NCBI GenBank assembly: GCA_947178575.1
Contig: CAMWYX010000002.1
Span: 1 to 32,542, forward strand
DNA from: an uncultured Ruminococcus sp.
GTDB taxonomy: Bacteria; Bacillota; Clostridia; Oscillospirales; Ruminococcaceae
Length of the DNA: 32,542 nucleotides
Direction of reading: 5' to 3'
Position 1 is the first letter of the stretch. The number at the start of each line of letters is the position of its first letter. A program made the position numbers and the translations under genes. The notes under the pieces are model-generated. The model did not search any database. It was not told the origin of the DNA and saw only the letters and a program-made list of their open reading frames with translations. Below, piece after piece: positions 14,537-22,825 of this stretch.

Positions 14537-17311
14537 ATGGCTGAAAAAGGGAAAAAAATTCCTTCGGTTGCGCATTTCCGCAACGAGGACGGTACTCCGG
14601 ACGGAAAGCCAAAAAAGAAAAATGAAGTTGATGATTCAGAAAATACGGGAGAAATAAATATTCCTGTTCAGAAAATTTCAGATAAACCAAAAGAGGAGAA
14701 TAGCGTGGAAGATAAAAAAACTCCGGCAGAATCACAGAAAGCTCCGGCAGAAAAAAAGAAAAATCCGCCGGCAAATAAAAAGGAGGAAGACCCTTACAAG
14801 GACTGGATTCTCAGCAAAGAATCCGCCCGTATTGTTTCCGTTATCATGTTTGCGACGGGTATTCTTCTGGAACTTGCTGCAATAATTCCGGGAGTCAAGG
14901 GATGGGGAATAATGCACAACGGTATGCTCGGACTTTTTGGTTTTATGGCGTTTGTCGTTCCGGTTGAGATAATCTATATTTCTGTAAAAATCGGACAGTA
15001 TCTCAAAAAAACACGCAATACGATAATGTGGTGTATAGCTTCAACATTTGTAATATGTGCAGCCATAGAAGTATTTTTCGTGGGAACTCCGCCCGATGAC
15101 GGAATAGCAGAATATATGAGGGTTCTGCTTGAGGATGGCGAACAGTATCGGGGCGGAGGTGCTGTCAGTGCACTTTTTGCAGGTCCTCTCCTTGCAGGAT
15201 TCGGAAGAATGGGTGCATCTATTGTAATAGTGCTTATGATATTTGTTGTTTCGGTTCTTTTTTCCGGAAAGGAACTCAACGATTTGTTATATGCCGTTTT
15301 ACACCCTATTGAAACTTCCGGTAAAATTATGGACAAAATCGCCTCTTTTTTTATCAGTGACGATGAAGAAGATAATAAGGATAATAAAGATGATAAAGAT
15401 GATAAAGATAATAAAATAAGCAAAGACAGCAAGAACGATAAATATAAACAAGATAATCAAAATAAAAAGGATACCAGTTACAGCGAAGATGACAGAGAGG
15501 AGGAAACCGACGGTTTCAATATACATATGCCGTCGGATAATTACGCCGATGCACTCGAAACACTTCGCAATACTCCTAAACCGATTCCAGCAGTTACAGA
15601 CAGCGAAATGAACGAACAGGACGAACTAAGTGTATTTTTCGGAGACGATGTTAATTTCAGAAGTTCCGTTCCTGAACCCTTGCCGAAAAATCCCAAAAAA
15701 TCAAAAAAGAAAGAAAATGAAAATACATCGGAACTTGATAAACTTATAAGCAGAGAAGCAGAAAAAAAACAGATTCAGGATAATTCAGTTCCGGTCAGAA
15801 ATACAGAAAAACCGGATTCCGATATTCCGGAAAAAAAGTATCAGCTTCCGGATATTGAACTTCTCACAAAGCCGGATAATTTTTCCAACAGTGCGGAAGC
15901 CGCCGCCGAAATGCGTGAAAAGGCTGATAAGATAGTAAATACATTCAAAAGTTTCGGCGTTGAGGTTTCTATCAAGGATATTTACCGTGGCCCGACAATC
16001 ACACGATACGAAATACAGCCGGGTGTGGGCGTTAAAGTCTCAAAGATACGAGGTCTTGAAGACGATATTGCACTCAGTCTTGCAGCACATGGAGTCCGTA
16101 TAGAAGCCCCTGTTCCCGGAAAGGCAGCTGTCGGAATCGAAGTTCCTAACGTAAATAAGGATACCGTAACATTACACGAAATATTGCAGAGTTCCGGATT
16201 CCGCAATGCGGAAAGCAAACTCGCCTTTGCTGTCGGCAAGGATATTACGGGAAATGCAATAATCGGAGATATTACCAAAATGCCTCACGTTATTATTGCC
16301 GGAACTACAGGTTCGGGTAAATCAGTGTGTACACGTTCGATAATCATGAGTATACTCTATAACGCAAAGCCCGACGAAGTAAAAATGATACTCATTGACC
16401 CGAAAGTCGTTGAATTTAAGGTTTTTGAAAATCTCCCTCACCTGCTGATACCGATAGTAACAGATGTAAAAAAAGCCGCCGGTGCACTTAACTGGGCTGT
16501 AAATGAAATGATGCGCCGTTACAATACATTCGCCGACAGTGGCGTGAATGATTTGAAATCATATAACGAGTTCGCAAAAGAAGAAGAAATTTCCACTATG
16601 CCTCAGGTAGTCGTATTTATCGATGAACTTGCTGATATGATGCTCGTCGCCGGAAAAGATGTTGAGGATTCAATATGCCGTCTCGCACAGATGGGACGTG
16701 CCGCAGGAATACATCTTGTAGTTGCAACACAGCGTCCGACAACAGACGTAATCACCGGACTTATAAAGGCAAATATTCCGAGCCGTATCGCTCTTTCCGT
16801 AAAATCTCAGATAGATTCACGTACAATTATTGATATGGGCGGAGCTGATAAGCTTCTCGGAAACGGCGATATGCTGTATATGCCTATCGGCGTAAGCAAA
16901 CCGGTGCGTATTCAGGGTTGTTTTGCATCTTCAAAGGATATAAACAAGACGCTTGATTTCATACGCAGTCAGGCAACAGGGGAGTATGACCAGAATATTC
17001 TCGATGCAGTCGACAACTTCGTGCCTCAGACCAAGGGCGACCACGGAAGTGTATCCGAAAGCGGTTTCGATTCCGGAAGCGATGAGGATTATATTGTCAA
17101 AGGTGCGGAAGTCGCTGTCAATGCCGGTCAGGTTTCGACAACTCTCCTGCAAAGAAAATTAAAACTTGGATATGCACGGGCATCAAGAATAATGGACGCT
17201 CTGGAAGAACGTGGAATTGTAGGGCCGGCAGAGGGTGCAAAACCCCGAAAGGTTCTTATGTCAAAACTCCAGTACGATGAATGGAAAATGAGAATGATTG
17301 AAAACAGATAG
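14537..17311 (+). CDS. ftsK: DNA translocase FtsK/SpoIIIE
   Basis: This hexameric DNA pump moves chromosome ends, or the forespore chromosome, through the closing septum. The 924-residue protein has a Lys/Glu-rich start (1-90), then four membrane helices (about 95-255). A long polar linker (about 265-440) includes five tandem Asp-Asn/Asp-Lys triplets. The alpha/beta motor carries the Walker A motif GTTGSGKS (589-596) and a Walker B motif VVVFIDELADMM. The C-terminal winged-helix gamma domain that reads DNA polarity sequences (YARASRIMDALEERGIVGP) is also present. Ribosome binding site GGAGG at 14527-14531. FtsK and SpoIIIE cannot be told apart by motifs alone; the tepA neighbour favours the SpoIIIE-type locus. 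Confidence 0.95.
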   Translation: MAEKGKKIPSVAHFRNEDGTPDGKPKKKNEVDDSENTGEINIPVQKISDKPKEENSVEDKKTPAESQKAPAEKKKNPPANKKEEDPYKDWILSKESARIVSVIMFATGILLELAAIIPGVKGWGIMHNGMLGLFGFMAFVVPVEIIYISVKIGQYLKKTRNTIMWCIASTFVICAAIEVFFVGTPPDDGIAEYMRVLLEDGEQYRGGGAVSALFAGPLLAGFGRMGASIVIVLMIFVVSVLFSGKELNDLLYAVLHPIETSGKIMDKIASFFISDDEEDNKDNKDDKDDKDNKISKDSKNDKYKQDNQNKKDTSYSEDDREEETDGFNIHMPSDNYADALETLRNTPKPIPAVTDSEMNEQDELSVFFGDDVNFRSSVPEPLPKNPKKSKKKENENTSELDKLISREAEKKQIQDNSVPVRNTEKPDSDIPEKKYQLPDIELLTKPDNFSNSAEAAAEMREKADKIVNTFKSFGVEVSIKDIYRGPTITRYEIQPGVGVKVSKIRGLEDDIALSLAAHGVRIEAPVPGKAAVGIEVPNVNKDTVTLHEILQSSGFRNAESKLAFAVGKDITGNAIIGDITKMPHVIIAGTTGSGKSVCTRSIIMSILYNAKPDEVKMILIDPKVVEFKVFENLPHLLIPIVTDVKKAAGALNWAVNEMMRRYNTFADSGVNDLKSYNEFAKEEEISTMPQVVVFIDELADMMLVAGKDVEDSICRLAQMGRAAGIHLVVATQRPTTDVITGLIKANIPSRIALSVKSQIDSRTIIDMGGADKLLGNGDMLYMPIGVSKPVRIQGCFASSKDINKTLDFIRSQATGEYDQNILDAVDNFVPQTKGDHGSVSESGFDSGSDEDYIVKGAEVAVNAGQVSTTLLQRKLKLGYARASRIMDALEERGIVGPAEGAKPRKVLMSKLQYDEWKMRMIENR
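15371..15415 (+). repeat. five tandem 9-base units in the ftsK linker
   Basis: The units are GATAATAAG, GATAATAAA, GATGATAAA, GATGATAAA and GATAATAAA, all in frame. They encode Asp-Asn-Lys or Asp-Asp-Lys triplets. Because the unit is a multiple of three, gain or loss of a copy would change linker length without breaking the gene. Confidence 0.9.
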
Positions 17312-17343
17312 AGATACAATTAAGTTCCTGATGAGGTGGATAT

Positions 17344-19221
17344 ATGTATGATAAATTTATTCCTTTGACCAAAAAGGAAATGGACGAGCAGGGTATAAAA
17401 CAGTTTGATTTCATTTACATAACCGGCGATGCCTATGTTGACCACCCGAGCTTCGGAGCGGCTATAGTTACACGTCTGATTGAATCTATGGGATTTACGG
17501 TCGGAATAATCTCACAGCCGGATTGGAGAACAGACAAGGATTTCAGAAGATTCGGCGCACCGAAGTACGCATTTTTAGTTACTTCCGGAAATATTGATTC
17601 TATGGTCGCACACTATACGGCGGCAAAAAAAAAGCGTTCGGACGATGCATATACCGCCGGCGGAAAAGCCGGAAAACGTCCGGACAGGGCAGTTATTGTA
17701 TATTGCCGGAAACTCCGTGAATATTTCGGCGATATTCCTATAGCAATCGGCGGACTTGAAGCATCTTTGCGGAGATTCGCCCATTATGATTACTGGGACG
17801 ATGCCGTCAGACCGTCGGTTCTGTATGACAGCGGAGCGGATTTGCTTATGTACGGTATGGGAGAACATCAGATACAGGAACTCTGCAAACGTCTTGCAGA
17901 CGGAGAAAATATACACGAAATCCATGATATACGTGGAACGTGCTACATGACAGAACCTGTAAATACTCCGATTGGCTCGGCTCAGTGTCCGTCATTCGAG
18001 CAGGTCAGGGACAATAAAAAAGAATATGCAAAGGCTACAAAAATTCAATATGACTGGCAGGACGAAGTATACGGAAAGACTATTATCCAGCGTCACGGAA
18101 ATATGATGCTTGTGCAGAATCCGCCGGCAAAAAGTCTTGATACGGAAGAACTTGATTATATCTACAGTCTGCCTTATACAAGACGTTATCACCCGAGCTA
18201 TGAATCCGAGGGAGGAGTTCCCGGAATTGAAGAAGTCCGTTTCTCAATCACGCATAACCGGGGCTGTTTCGGCTACTGCAATTTCTGCTCGATTGCACTT
18301 CATCAGGGACGGCGTGTAACTGTCCGGAGCGAGGAATCTGTTATTGCAGAAGCAGAACGTATAACACAGATGCCGGATTTCAAGGGATATATTCACGATG
18401 TGGGAGGTCCTACGGCGAATTTCCGTCATACTTCATGCAGAAAACAGCTTGATAAAGGTCTGTGCATGGGCAAAAAATGTCTTGCTCCTGTTCCGTGTCC
18501 GGCACTGGAGGCAGACCACAGGGAATATCTTCAGATTTTAAGGAAAATACGTTCCGTCAAAGGTGTGAAGCGTGTTTTTATACGTTCCGGAATACGTTAT
18601 GACTATCTTATGGCGGACAAGAATGACGAATTTATGCGTGAACTCATAAAATATCATGTCAGCGGTCAGCTTAAAGTTGCTCCGGAACACTGTTCGGCGG
18701 TGGTTCTCGATAAAATGGGAAAACCTCATATCGAAGCATACAAGGCGTTTCAGAAGCGTTTCTATGAGATAACAAAGGGAGTCGGAAAAGAACAGTATCT
18801 CGTACCGTATCTTATGTCGTCGCACCCCGGAAGCACACTTAGCGAAGCCGTTGAACTCGCTCTTTTCCTGCGTGACAATAAAATACACCCCGAACAGGTG
18901 CAGGATTTTTATCCTACTCCCGGAACTATTTCGACGTGTATGTTTTATACGGAACTCGACCCCTATACAATGGAAAAGGTGTATGTTCCGAAAACTCCGG
19001 AGGAAAAGGCTATGCAGAGAGCTTTGTTACAATATTTCAAGCCCCAGAACAGGGAAACGGTTCTGAAAGCTCTTAAAAAGGCAGGACGTTATGACCTTAT
19101 AGGAACGGGAAAAAATTGTCTTGTTGAAGATATTCCGAAAAATAACAGCAGAAACGGCGGTGAAAACAAATGGCAGAGGAAAAAAAGCAGTCCTCAGAAA
19201 AATCGCAGAAAAAAGGGATAA
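17344..19221 (+). CDS. ygiQ: YgiQ family radical SAM protein
   Basis: This 625-residue protein has an N-terminal cobalamin-binding-like region (DFIYITGDAYVDHPSFGAA). The radical SAM core has the Cys-x3-Cys-x2-Cys motif at Cys308, Cys312 and Cys315 (RGCFGYCNFC). A second Cys group (LCMGKKCLAPVPCP) and the C-terminal DUF3362 part with QDFYPTPGTISTCMFYT follow. The family is widespread, but its substrate is not established. The ATG at 17344 follows GAGGTGG at 17333-17339. The last 52 bases overlap the next gene in another frame, and the overlapped codons give a Lys/Arg-rich tail. It continues the ftsK operon after 32 bases. Confidence 0.92.
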   Translation: MYDKFIPLTKKEMDEQGIKQFDFIYITGDAYVDHPSFGAAIVTRLIESMGFTVGIISQPDWRTDKDFRRFGAPKYAFLVTSGNIDSMVAHYTAAKKKRSDDAYTAGGKAGKRPDRAVIVYCRKLREYFGDIPIAIGGLEASLRRFAHYDYWDDAVRPSVLYDSGADLLMYGMGEHQIQELCKRLADGENIHEIHDIRGTCYMTEPVNTPIGSAQCPSFEQVRDNKKEYAKATKIQYDWQDEVYGKTIIQRHGNMMLVQNPPAKSLDTEELDYIYSLPYTRRYHPSYESEGGVPGIEEVRFSITHNRGCFGYCNFCSIALHQGRRVTVRSEESVIAEAERITQMPDFKGYIHDVGGPTANFRHTSCRKQLDKGLCMGKKCLAPVPCPALEADHREYLQILRKIRSVKGVKRVFIRSGIRYDYLMADKNDEFMRELIKYHVSGQLKVAPEHCSAVVLDKMGKPHIEAYKAFQKRFYEITKGVGKEQYLVPYLMSSHPGSTLSEAVELALFLRDNKIHPEQVQDFYPTPGTISTCMFYTELDPYTMEKVYVPKTPEEKAMQRALLQYFKPQNRETVLKALKKAGRYDLIGTGKNCLVEDIPKNNSRNGGENKWQRKKSSPQKNRRKKG

Positions 19222-20081
19222 CATGGATAATCGGCTTTGTTATAGCCGTTATTGCCGGCGTTGTATGGGGTTTTTCCGAACACAATGCGGATAATCAGGA
19301 AACAAATACAGAAGAACTGCGGGTTCATTACATAGACGTGGGGCAGGGCGACTGCATTCTGATTGAAAACGGAAGCGATACACTTCTGATTGACTGCGGA
19401 GAAATCGGCAAACAGGATATTGTAGAGTCGTATCTTAACGGAATCGGCGTAGCAAAGCTCGATTACGTAATTGCAACTCACCCTCATTCCGACCATATGG
19501 GCTGTATGGATAAAATTGTTGAAGCATATGATATAGGTGAAATCATTCTTCCGCATATCGATGAAAGCGATGTTCCGACAACAAAATATTTCGGAAGATT
19601 TCTGACGGCAGTCGAGAATAAAGGTCTTGAAATAACAGAAGCTCAGACCGACAGAATTATAAAAATCGGTGACGGAGAATGCAGAATTATTGCACCGTGC
19701 AGTGAGGATTACGGCAACGCAAACAATTATTCGGTCGGAATTATTATGACTCACGGCGAAAACAGTTTTATCTTCACGGGAGATGCGGAAAAACTTGCCG
19801 AAAAGGAAATGATTGATTCCGGACGGCTCAGTGATATTGATGTGTACAAAGCCGGTCACCACGGAAGCGATACATCAAGTTCGCCGGAATTTCTTGAAAT
19901 CATAAAGCCCGATATTGCGGTTATTTCCTGCGGTGAGGGAAATTCATACGGTCATCCGTGCGACATTACCATAGAAAATCTCAGTACGTACACCGATAAA
20001 ATATACCGCACGGATTTGTGCGGAACGGTTAAGATTGCATCGGACGGAAAAAAACTTGACATCACGACGGAAAGAGGCTGA
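19170..20081 (+). CDS. ComEC-like metallo-beta-lactamase-fold hydrolase
   Basis: This 303-residue protein has a cytoplasmic Lys-rich start, one membrane helix (about 17-36), and an outward-facing metallo-beta-lactamase domain. That domain starts with the ComEC hallmark VHYIDVGQGDCILIE. The metal motif is HPHSDH with His104, His106, Asp108 and His109; further metal ligands are likely in FTGDAEK and AGHHGSDTS. It corresponds to the hydrolase domain of ComEC without its membrane channel. Such proteins are thought to be secreted or surface nucleases, but activity is not proven. The start at 19170 has GGCGGTGA upstream inside ygiQ. DUF3006 follows after 6 bases, a known pairing. Confidence 0.9.
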   Translation: MAEEKKQSSEKSQKKGITWIIGFVIAVIAGVVWGFSEHNADNQETNTEELRVHYIDVGQGDCILIENGSDTLLIDCGEIGKQDIVESYLNGIGVAKLDYVIATHPHSDHMGCMDKIVEAYDIGEIILPHIDESDVPTTKYFGRFLTAVENKGLEITEAQTDRIIKIGDGECRIIAPCSEDYGNANNYSVGIIMTHGENSFIFTGDAEKLAEKEMIDSGRLSDIDVYKAGHHGSDTSSSPEFLEIIKPDIAVISCGEGNSYGHPCDITIENLSTYTDKIYRTDLCGTVKIASDGKKLDITTERG

Positions 20082-20087
20082 CGGCTT

Positions 20088-20303
20088 ATGATGATAATAG
20101 ACAGATTCGAGCAGAATTTTGCGGTTGTCGAAACAGATGACGGAATGATTAATATTGAAAGGGAGTATCTTCCGGAAGATTCGTCCGAGGGCGATGTTAT
20201 AGTTCCTACCGGAAACGGATATATAATTGACGGGGAAGCAACGGCACAGCGAAGAAAATCAATGGCGGAACGTCTTAACCGTCTCACAGGGAGAAAAGAA
20301 TGA
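20088..20303 (+). CDS. DUF3006 domain protein
   Basis: This 71-residue protein begins MMIIDRFEQNFAVVETDDG, the typical start of DUF3006. It has an all-beta small domain and a basic helix at the end (AQRRKSMAERLNRLTGRKE). ATG 20088 or 20091 could be the start. It is commonly next to ComEC-like metallo-beta-lactamase genes, as here, and its last 4 bases overlap the next gene (ATGA at 20300-20303). The function is unknown; a regulatory or accessory role for the hydrolase is inferred from the pairing. Confidence 0.85.
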   Translation: MMIIDRFEQNFAVVETDDGMINIEREYLPEDSSEGDVIVPTGNGYIIDGEATAQRRKSMAERLNRLTGRKE

Positions 20304-21517
20304 CAGATACTATCATAATCGGAGCAGGAGCTTCAGGTGCTTTTTCAGCGGTTTTATCGGCACGTCTCGGGAAAAACGTGCTTCTGTTTGAACGCAATGA
20401 GAAAATCGGCAGAAAACTGCGTATCACCGGAAAAGGCCGGTGCAATGTAACAAATAATTCACCCGTCGAGGAACATATGAAAAATATTCCGGTAAACAGC
20501 AGATTCATGTACAGTGCGTTTTCTGCGTTTTCTGCGGAAGATACCATGAATTTTTTCGAGGAACTCGGAGTTCCGCTGAAAACAGAACGTGGAAACCGTG
20601 TATTTCCCGTAAGCGATAACGCCGGAGATATTGTCGATTCGCTTGAAAGAGAAATCAGACGGCTTGGCGTGAAAGTAATTCATAAGCGTGTTGAATCGCT
20701 GATTATCGAGGACGGAATATGCTGCGGAGTTACGGCAGGAGGCAGAGAATACAGAAGCGGAAGCGTTCTCGTTGCCTGCGGAGGTAAATCGTATCCGAAT
20801 ACCGGTTCGACCGGCGACGGCTACAAACTGGCAGAATCGGCAGGTCATACGATTACGGAACTTAAACCGAGCCTTGTTCCGCTGACTTCCGGTGATTCAT
20901 TCTGTAGTGAACTTATGGGGCTTTCGTTCAGAAATGTAACATTAAAGCTGTACGACGGCGGAAAGCTGATATACAGCGAACTGGGTGAAATGCTCTTTAC
21001 ACATTTCGGCGTAAGCGGTCCGCTTGTGCTTTCGGCAAGCAGTCACATAAGAAATATGCAGAAAAACCGCTTTAAATTGATAATTGATATGAAACCCGCA
21101 CTTTCGCCGGAACAGCTTGATTCAAGAATACAGCGTGATTTCAGCGAAAATCTCAACAGGGATTTTATAAACGGTATCAGAAAACTTCTTCCGGCGAAAA
21201 TGATTCCGGTCGTTATACGTCTTTCAGGAATATCCCCGGAACGGAAGATAAACAGCATAACCAAGGAGGAAAGACGGCGTTTCGGAAATCTGATAAAGGA
21301 ATTTCCGGTAAGTATATCCGGATTCCGTCCTGTTGACGAGGCAATAATCACAAGCGGCGGAGTTTCTGTAAGGGAAATAAATCCGAAAACAATGGAATCA
21401 AAGCTGTGCAGAGGATTGTTCTTTGCAGGAGAAGTTATTGACGTTGACGGGTATACAGGCGGATTTAATCTGCAAATTGCATTTTCCACAGCATATTCGG
21501 CATCTTTGAATCTTTAA
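20300..21517 (+). CDS. HI0933/BaiN family FAD-dependent oxidoreductase
   Basis: This 405-residue flavoprotein starts with the FAD-binding fingerprint DTIIIGAGASGAFSA and has the family motifs KIGRKLRITGKGRCNVTNN and GGKSYPNTGSTGDG. It ends with the FAD-contact motif FFAGEVIDVDGYTGGFNLQ. Some family members reduce bile-acid intermediates (BaiN), but most are uncharacterised, so no substrate is claimed. In Clostridia this gene often stands directly before cmk, plsC and ispH-S1, as it does here. It overlaps DUF3006 by 4 bases and ends 16 bases before cmk. Confidence 0.9.
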   Translation: MTDTIIIGAGASGAFSAVLSARLGKNVLLFERNEKIGRKLRITGKGRCNVTNNSPVEEHMKNIPVNSRFMYSAFSAFSAEDTMNFFEELGVPLKTERGNRVFPVSDNAGDIVDSLEREIRRLGVKVIHKRVESLIIEDGICCGVTAGGREYRSGSVLVACGGKSYPNTGSTGDGYKLAESAGHTITELKPSLVPLTSGDSFCSELMGLSFRNVTLKLYDGGKLIYSELGEMLFTHFGVSGPLVLSASSHIRNMQKNRFKLIIDMKPALSPEQLDSRIQRDFSENLNRDFINGIRKLLPAKMIPVVIRLSGISPERKINSITKEERRRFGNLIKEFPVSISGFRPVDEAIITSGGVSVREINPKTMESKLCRGLFFAGEVIDVDGYTGGFNLQIAFSTAYSASLNL

Positions 21518-21533
21518 ATTGGAGTGAATTTTT

Positions 21534-22193
21534 ATGAGTACAGTAAATATTGCAATAGACGGTCCTGCCGGTGCAGGAAAAAGCACAATCGCCAGAATGA
21601 CAGCGAAACAACTGGGATATATCTATGTTGATACAGGTGCGATGTATCGTGCGGCGGCACTCTATATAAGGGAAAATAATATACCGGACTGCGAATTTGA
21701 AAATGCTCTTGAAAATGTTGATATTTCGCTGAAATTCATTGACGGCGTGCAGAGAATATATCTTGACGGCAGAGATGTTTCGGAACTTATCCGCACTCCG
21801 GAAATTTCAATGGAGGCATCAAGAACTTCGGCATTTCCGGCAGTAAGAGCAAGACTTTTTGATTTACAGCAGAAAATCGCACGTGAAAATAATGTAATAA
21901 TGGACGGACGTGACATCGGAACTGTTGTGCTTCCAGATGCAGATGTCAAAATTTTTCTTACCGCCTCACCTGAAAAACGGGCTGAAAGACGATTTAAAGA
22001 ACTTTCGGAAAAGCCGGACTGTCCGTCATATGAAAAAATACTAAATGATATAATCGAACGTGATTATCAGGATATGCACCGTGAAACAGCTCCGCTCAAA
22101 AAGGCTGACGATGCGGTAACAGTAGATACCACAAATCTTGATTTACAGGAATCGGCAGAGAAAATCAGAAGAATTATCGGAGAAAGAATATGA
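21534..22193 (+). CDS. cmk: cytidylate kinase
   Basis: Cmk phosphorylates CMP and dCMP to the diphosphates. The 219-residue protein carries the P-loop DGPAGAGKST (about 9-18), the CMP-binding segment VDTGAMYRA, and MDGRDIGTVVLPDA with LTASPEKRAERR in the lid region. Length fits the short Firmicute form. Ribosome binding site GGAGTGA at about 21521-21527. Its stop overlaps the plsC start by 4 bases. Confidence 0.95.
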   Translation: MSTVNIAIDGPAGAGKSTIARMTAKQLGYIYVDTGAMYRAAALYIRENNIPDCEFENALENVDISLKFIDGVQRIYLDGRDVSELIRTPEISMEASRTSAFPAVRARLFDLQQKIARENNVIMDGRDIGTVVLPDADVKIFLTASPEKRAERRFKELSEKPDCPSYEKILNDIIERDYQDMHRETAPLKKADDAVTVDTTNLDLQESAEKIRRIIGERI

Positions 22194-22825
22194 TATATCA
22201 TTTAATCAAGATTCTTGTAAGATTTGCGTTCAGCATTGCATTTAATTTCAAGGTCGAGGGAAAGGAAAATATTCCGAAAGATACGGTTGTGATTTACGCC
22301 GCAAATCACAGAAGCAATGCAGACCCTCCGCTTCTCGGCTGTACAGCACGGGGAAAATTTGCATTCATGGCGAAAGAAGAACTTTTCCGGAATAAATTTT
22401 TTGCGTGGCTTATCCGGAGTCTCGGAGCATTTCCTGTATCACGGGGAAAAGGAGATACAAAAGTTATTGATACGGCAGTAGAACGTCTTGAAAACGGCAG
22501 AAGTCTGATGATTTTTCCGGAAGGTACACGCTCTAAAGACGGAAAAGTACATCGTGGACATTCCGGAGCTGCAATCATTGCTGCACGTTCAGAAAAACCA
22601 ATAATACCAGTCGGTATAAAATTCGGCGAAAAACTGAAATTTCGCACCAAAGTGATAGTCAGATTTGGTAAACCTATACAACCATCTGAATATATCGAAA
22701 ATTCTGAAAATCCTAATCCACGTCAGCTTGTAAAGCTGAAAAACCGATATATGGCGGAAATCAAGCTCCTTGCCGAAGACAGTCCGGAAACTGCGGAGGT
22801 AAATAATGAAAATGAAAAATTGTGA
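22190..22825 (+). CDS. plsC: 1-acyl-sn-glycerol-3-phosphate acyltransferase
   Basis: PlsC adds the second acyl chain to make phosphatidic acid for membrane lipids. The 211-residue protein has a hydrophobic N-terminus and the catalytic HX4D motif (NHRSNAD, His40 and Asp45). It also has the glycerol-phosphate motif FPEGTRSKDGK and the later PIIPVGIKFG block. The gene overlaps cmk by 4 bases and ispH by 20 bases, so the three are translationally linked. The acyl donor (ACP or CoA) cannot be told. Confidence 0.93.
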   Translation: MIYHLIKILVRFAFSIAFNFKVEGKENIPKDTVVIYAANHRSNADPPLLGCTARGKFAFMAKEELFRNKFFAWLIRSLGAFPVSRGKGDTKVIDTAVERLENGRSLMIFPEGTRSKDGKVHRGHSGAAIIAARSEKPIIPVGIKFGEKLKFRTKVIVRFGKPIQPSEYIENSENPNPRQLVKLKNRYMAEIKLLAEDSPETAEVNNENEKL

